From assembly GCA_964611805.1 (NCBI GenBank), contig CAZTBG010000025.1:1-30665 (forward strand): DNA of 30,665 nucleotides. The letters are read 5' to 3'. Below, one piece after another: positions 30,611-30,665 of this stretch. Positions within the stretch are counted from its first letter, which is position 1; every line of letters begins with the position of its first letter. The stretch is from W589 sp964611805. GTDB lineage: Bacteria > Chloroflexota > Dehalococcoidia > Dehalococcoidales > Fen-1064. Below the pieces are notes generated by a model. The model made no database searches and was not told where the DNA came from. It saw only the letters and a program-made list of their open reading frames with translations. The position numbers and the translations under genes are program-made.

Positions 30611-30665
30611 TGGCTGCCGAGCCAGGATTCGAACCTGGGCTAGAGGATCCAAAGTCCCCTGTGCT
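30611..30665 (-). tRNA. tRNA-Gln (TTG), 5' end outside the window
   Basis: The 3' two-thirds of a tRNA on the minus strand: anticodon stem GGGGA/TCCTC with loop CTTTGGA (anticodon TTG), T-arm with TTCGAAT, acceptor strand CTCGGCA, discriminator G and encoded CCA. The D-arm and 5' acceptor strand lie beyond the window edge. Confidence 0.9.

Noticed and set aside
1..30665. CRISPR array or transposase
   Set aside because: No regularly spaced short repeats with unique spacers, and no transposase- or integrase-like protein, were seen on either strand.

Overview
The window looks like part of a chromosome of an anaerobic bacterium, most likely a Dehalococcoidia-type member of the Chloroflexota. This is inferred from content: a membrane-bound, Tat-exported uptake hydrogenase with FdnH-like ferredoxins, crenarchaeal-style archaellins in an otherwise bacterial gene set, many two-component genes, and bacterial Shine-Dalgarno and sigma-70-like signals. 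No marker gene here fixes the taxonomy.

Layout. (a) 1-2016, plus strand: the tail of an unknown gene, then a NifX-like protein, an Mrp/NBP35 ATPase and an IscU-like scaffold, forming an Fe-S assembly cluster. (b) 2036-6412, minus strand: a complete carbohydrate-type ABC importer (lipoprotein, two permeases, MalK-type ATPase). (c) 6821-13398: a stretch bounded by a degenerate copy of the 3' end of tRNA-Asn on the left and the intact tRNA-Asn on the right, as an old tRNA-integrated island would be. It carries an excisionase-like HTH gene, two tandem archaellin genes, an ABC exporter, a TetR regulator with a clear promoter and operator, and a B12-binding radical SAM enzyme. (d) 13743-20858, plus strand: two two-component systems (PhoB/HisKA type and NarL/HisKA_3 type), a lone receiver protein and two kinds of small membrane protein. 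(e) 20929-29704, minus strand: an FdnH/FdnI-like electron-transfer operon with a heme O synthase-like gene but no catalytic subunit, then upstream of it a [NiFeSe] hydrogenase operon (small subunit, ferredoxin, large subunit, maturation protease). (f) 29705-30665: mostly non-coding, with a terminator, a tiny ORF and the 3' part of tRNA-Gln.

Main results. First, the hydrogenase large subunit does not end at its first TGA. That codon replaces the first Cys of the C-terminal DPCxxC motif, is followed at the canonical offset by a SECIS-like hairpin, and the frame continues through IGCAVH and a cleavable tail; it is a selenoprotein of 526 residues. Second, a roughly 370-bp unit occurs three times: a 183-bp leader with conserved hairpins, one showing a compensatory base-pair change, followed by a 59-63-residue single-span membrane protein. 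One copy precedes each two-component system and one precedes the electron-transfer operon. Third, a 95-bp element about 93% identical between two sites, with a -10-like TATAAT/TACAAT, lies upstream of both the NarL-type system and the electron-transfer operon, suggesting one regulon. The two kinases, although from different families, share the same N-terminal membrane sensor. Together these suggest a sensing circuit (shared sensor, small membrane protein, structured leader) tied to hydrogen or formate-type respiration.
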